Below are positions 5,701 through 7,639 of a stretch of 7,639 nt of DNA, piece by piece. The number at the start of each line of letters is the position of its first letter. Position 1 is the stretch's first letter. The notes under the pieces were generated by a model. That model was given only the letters and a program-made list of their open reading frames with translations. It was not told where the DNA came from and ran no database searches. The position numbers and the translations under genes are program-made. This DNA comes from an uncultured bacterium (GTDB lineage: Bacteria > Verrucomicrobiota > Lentisphaeria > Oligosphaerales > Oligosphaeraceae). The stretch lies in the NCBI GenBank assembly GCA_902783355.1, contig CACZQQ010000287.1, forward strand, positions 1 through 7,639. Reading direction: 5' to 3'.

Positions 5701-7005
5701 CTACTGGCGGACGGCCGCGTAGAGCTGCGCGGCCGTGGCCTCGTCGATGCCGTCGATGTCGGCCAGCTCCTCCACGGTGGCCTCGCGGAGACCCTCGATG
5801 GAGTGGTAGCCGTTGCCGACCAGGGCCATGGCGACCTCCTCGCTGACGCCGCACTGCGTGACGAAGAGGTCGACGGCCTGGCGAATCTGCGCCTGCATGT
5901 CGGCGTACTGGCCGGCCTCCGCGTCGGCGGCCGCGGCCTCCTCCTTGTCGATGTTGATCTTCCAGCCGATGAGCTTGGCCGCCAGGCGCGCGTTCTGCCC
6001 CTTCTTGCCGATGGAGAGCGACAGCTGGTCGGGCGCCACCTTGATGTTCAGCGTGTGCGTCGCCTCGTCCACGTCGATCTTGGAGAGCTTGGCGGGCTTG
6101 AGGGCGTTGGCGACATAGACGCGGATGTCGTCGCTCCAGTTGATGATGTCGACCTTTTCGCCGCCGAGTTCGCTGACGATGGAGCGGACGCGGTCGCCGC
6201 GGCGGCCGACGCAGGCGCCCATGGGATCCACGTTGGGCTGTTCGCTGTAGACGGCGATCTTGCTGCGGTAGCCGGGTTCGCGGGCGATGGCCTTGATGAC
6301 GACCGTCCCCTGCGCGATTTCGCTGACCTCGCGCTCGAAGAGGCGCCGCACGAACTCGGGGCAGGAGCGGGAGACGTAGAGGCTGGGGCCGGGCTTGTCC
6401 GCATTCAGCGTCTTGAGATAGACGGTGATCTGGTCGCCGGATTCATAGAGTTCGCCGGGGATGCCGGCCTTGGAGGGCATGAGGCCCTCCGCGTCGCCGA
6501 AGTCGATCCAGACGCCGTTGCGGTCCTTGCGGGTGACGGTGCCGTTGATGAGCTGCCCCTCCTGGTCGCGGTAGGTGCTGACCACGTGGCGCTTCTCGGC
6601 GGCCTGGAGGCCGGTGGTGAGGGCCTGCTTGGCGGCCTGGGCCGCGATGCGCCCGAAGTTCTCCACGTTGAGGGGCCACGAGACGATGACCGGCTCGCCT
6701 TCGGTGCCGTCCTCGTTGACGGGGGTCGCCTTGGCGCTCGGGATCTTGGTGCGCGCCACCTTCACGTCGATTTCGGCGGAGGGGTCCGTCACATGCTCGA
6801 CCACCTTCAGGCGCGCGAAGCATTCGATGACGCCCGACTTCGGGTTGATCTGCACATCCACGTCCTGATAGGTCTGGATGGCCTTGCGGGCGGCCTCGCG
6901 GAGGCACTTGACCAGCATTTCGGCCATCTCCTCGTTGCTGATGCCGCGCTGCTTGGCCATGTATTCGATCATCTGCTTGACGACGATGTTGGATTCGGAG
7001 CTCAT
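5701..7005 (-). CDS. nusA: Transcription termination/antitermination factor NusA
   Basis: 434 residues. NusA binds RNA polymerase and nascent RNA, and controls pausing, intrinsic and Rho termination and antitermination. Order: the polymerase-binding N-terminal domain (about 1-140), S1 domain (about 148-213, ending LYVSRS), KH1 (about 230-300) with DPMGACVGRRGDRVRSIVSEL and its GxxG at 267-270, KH2 (about 305-370) with LSLSIGKKGQNARLAAKL and GxxG at 333-336, then one C-terminal helix-hairpin-helix-type unit (about 385-434, GVSEEVAMALVGNGYHSIEGL). E. coli NusA is 495 residues with two acidic repeats, so this protein has one. The start is supported by GGGAGGA (plus 7014-7020) about 8 bases upstream. 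It is the first gene of nusA-infB-rbfA; rimP, which usually precedes nusA, is absent. The leader contains a strong intrinsic terminator. Confidence 0.97.
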   Translation of the reverse strand: MSSESNIVVKQMIEYMAKQRGISNEEMAEMLVKCLREAARKAIQTYQDVDVQINPKSGVIECFARLKVVEHVTDPSAEIDVKVARTKIPSAKATPVNEDGTEGEPVIVSWPLNVENFGRIAAQAAKQALTTGLQAAEKRHVVSTYRDQEGQLINGTVTRKDRNGVWIDFGDAEGLMPSKAGIPGELYESGDQITVYLKTLNADKPGPSLYVSRSCPEFVRRLFEREVSEIAQGTVVIKAIAREPGYRSKIAVYSEQPNVDPMGACVGRRGDRVRSIVSELGGEKVDIINWSDDIRVYVANALKPAKLSKIDVDEATHTLNIKVAPDQLSLSIGKKGQNARLAAKLIGWKINIDKEEAAAADAEAGQYADMQAQIRQAVDLFVTQCGVSEEVAMALVGNGYHSIEGLREATVEELADIDGIDEATAAQLYAAVRQ

Positions 7006-7054
7006 GGAAGGCTTCCTCCCGGTTGGTTGGGTTGTTGAAGAGGGGTTTTAGACG

Positions 7055-7085
7055 AAAAAAGGCGGGTCCTCGCAGACCCGCCTTT
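7055..7085 (-). terminator. Intrinsic terminator in front of nusA (possible attenuator)
   Basis: A perfect 11-bp stem, AAAGGCGGGTC/GACCCGCCTTT (7058-7068 and 7075-7085), has a 6-base loop. On the minus strand six consecutive T (7055-7060) follow the GC-rich part, a textbook intrinsic terminator 49 bases before the nusA start codon. On the plus strand only TTTC follows. No supportable gene ends upstream on the minus strand in the roughly 550 visible bases, so the hairpin either terminates an unseen or small transcript or acts inside the nusA leader. A weaker alternative hairpin, CCTTT-CAGTG-AAAGG, just upstream shares the AAAGG of the terminator arm and would exclude its base. Confidence 0.85.
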
Positions 7086-7121
7086 CACTGAAAGGTAAGC
7101 TCTGGTTTGTCAGTCGTGCAT

Positions 7122-7152
7122 AATATAATGCGGTTTTTGGATTTTATGTAAC
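7122..7152 (-). promoter_or_regulatory. Candidate promoter of the nusA operon
   Basis: An AT-rich island in GC-rich DNA gives, on the minus strand, a -10 hexamer TATATT (plus 7122-7127, 5 of 6) and a weak -35 GTTACA (plus 7147-7152, 4 of 6) with a long 19-base spacer. Transcription would begin near 7115, giving a leader of about 110 bases that includes the terminator. The -35 and spacing are poor; the real promoter may lie elsewhere upstream. Confidence 0.35.
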
Positions 7153-7155
7153 TCC

Positions 7156-7241
7156 GTCCCACGCATTCTATATCGCCGCCTTCGGCAGACGGCCCTCTGG
7201 CAAAGGAATGGCTCTGCCGCTGAAGGCGAAGGAGGTGGGAC
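7156..7241. repeat. Palindromic repeat element, copy A
   Basis: The element is bounded by GTCCCAC (7156-7162) and its complement GTGGGAC (7235-7241). Inside is a second inverted repeat, CGCCTTCGGC (7177-7186) with GCTGAAGGCG (7219-7228), 10 bp with one G-T mismatch. The sequence GCAGACGGCC after the left arm and GAAGGAGGTGGGAC after the right arm recur nearly unchanged in copy B. It has no coding capacity, which suggests a MITE- or REP-like unit or a structured RNA. Confidence 0.65.
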
Positions 7242-7242
7242 T

Positions 7243-7381
7243 GTCCCACTTGTCCCACTTGTCCCATATCGCGCCGCCGCCTTCAGCAGACGGCCTCGCT
7301 GGCAAGGGCGACTTGGCGGAAGGGCTCTGGCGCTGAAGGCGAAGAAGGTGGGACAGATGGGACTTGTGGGACAGGTGGGAC
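7243..7381. repeat. Palindromic repeat element, copy B, with heptamer-repeat arms
   Basis: The outer arms are 25-base heptamer tracts in opposite orientation (7243-7267 and 7357-7381), complementary at 22 of 25 positions; all mismatches fall in the 2-base spacers between heptamers. An extra GTGGGAC lies at 7348-7354. The inner arms CGCCTTCAGC (7278-7287) and GCTGAAGGCG (7332-7341) pair perfectly over 10 bp. The core shares GCAGACGGCC and GAAGnAGGTGGGAC with copy A, from which it is separated by one base. The whole unit could extrude as a long cruciform or fold into a nested RNA hairpin. Confidence 0.7.
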
Positions 7382-7639
7382 GGGACTAAATCATACGCTT
7401 GTAAGTTATGTCTTGAGCCGAAGCCCGGCGACGGCGAGAATGGGCCACCCATGCTCGTCGGAGCCGGCGCGGGGCTCTGTTCCCCATAAGGGTAGGTAAT
7501 TATAAGCCGCGACTTGTCCTGCCGTAGCGCAGCGCGAAGGCGGAAGCGGCAACGCACGCAGTGCGCGACCTTGCGTAACCGCTGGCAAGCGCCCGTTAGG
7601 GCGCGCAGCCTGCGGAAGGCCAATCCAAATCCCCCTGGC
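7382..7639. other. Non-coding stretch with hairpins; no gene seen
   Basis: I find no credible coding region, tRNA or rRNA here. It holds a long interrupted hairpin (7425-7467) with helices CCGGC/GCCGG, CGAG/CTCG and ATGGG/CCCAT around loop CCA, and a small hairpin GCGCCC-GTTA-GGGCGC (7589-7604). A CGCAC-GCA-GTGCG stem lies at 7553-7565. The string GCCGTAGCGCAGCGCGAAGG near 7521 resembles a dispersed intergenic repeat I associate with PVC-type genomes; that is from memory. An AT-rich patch, TAATTATAA near 7497, could hold a promoter but has no gene after it in the window. Confidence 0.5.

Noticed and set aside
4744..7038. 764-codon open frame on the plus strand, antisense to infB and nusA
   Set aside because: It is a shadow of two clearly recognised genes. 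Its product is a monotonous D/V/G/L/A/R-rich sequence with no domain, as expected opposite GC-rich codons.
7168..7623. 151-codon open frame on the minus strand upstream of nusA
   Set aside because: It translates the palindromic and heptamer repeats (LSHKSHLSHLLRL-type sequence), so it is repeat DNA and not a gene. This matters because it would otherwise explain the terminator at 7055-7085.

Overview
The window reads as ordinary chromosomal DNA from a GC-rich, uncultured-type bacterium. I would place it in the PVC group (Lentisphaerota/Victivallales, or Kiritimatiellota/Verrucomicrobiota). That is an inference from a DUF4838 carbohydrate-active-type protein, intergenic DNA full of GTCCCAC/GTGGGAC heptamers with a 9-base period, and a CACGGAATACACAGA palindrome of a kind I associate with those genomes. 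No phage, plasmid, transposase, CRISPR or defence gene is visible.

Left edge (1-347): a complete tRNA-Tyr gene on the minus strand with its own promoter, whose -10 hexamer is exactly the spacer of a 7-bp inverted repeat. Next comes a short non-coding stretch with heptamer repeats, two hairpins and a 19-bp AT-rich perfect palindrome that probably controls the first plus-strand gene.

Plus-strand cassette (348-3028): a classical NAD-type short-chain dehydrogenase/reductase followed 29 bases later by a cytoplasmic DUF4838 protein with a glycosidase-like layout. They look like a two-gene sugar or polyol catabolic operon under the 278-296 palindrome. Substrates are unknown.

Convergent boundary (3029-3114): an 86-base gap filled mostly by a 15-bp-arm inverted repeat.

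Minus-strand information-processing operon (7005 down to 3115): nusA, infB and rbfA, in the conserved bacterial order but without rimP in front of nusA and without truB directly after rbfA. NusA links transcription elongation and termination to antitermination, IF2 delivers initiator tRNA to the 30S subunit, and RbfA matures 16S rRNA. IF2 carries unusual G4 (TKMD) and G5 (SG) motifs. The nusA leader holds a strong minus-strand intrinsic terminator, which raises the possibility of attenuation.

Right edge (7086-7639): no gene that I can support. It holds a promoter-like AT island, two adjacent copies of a palindromic MITE/REP-like element and further hairpins.

I did not find a convincing new system. 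The best leads are the nusA-leader terminator, the IF2 motif changes, the operator-like palindromes and the heptamer-flanked palindromic repeats.
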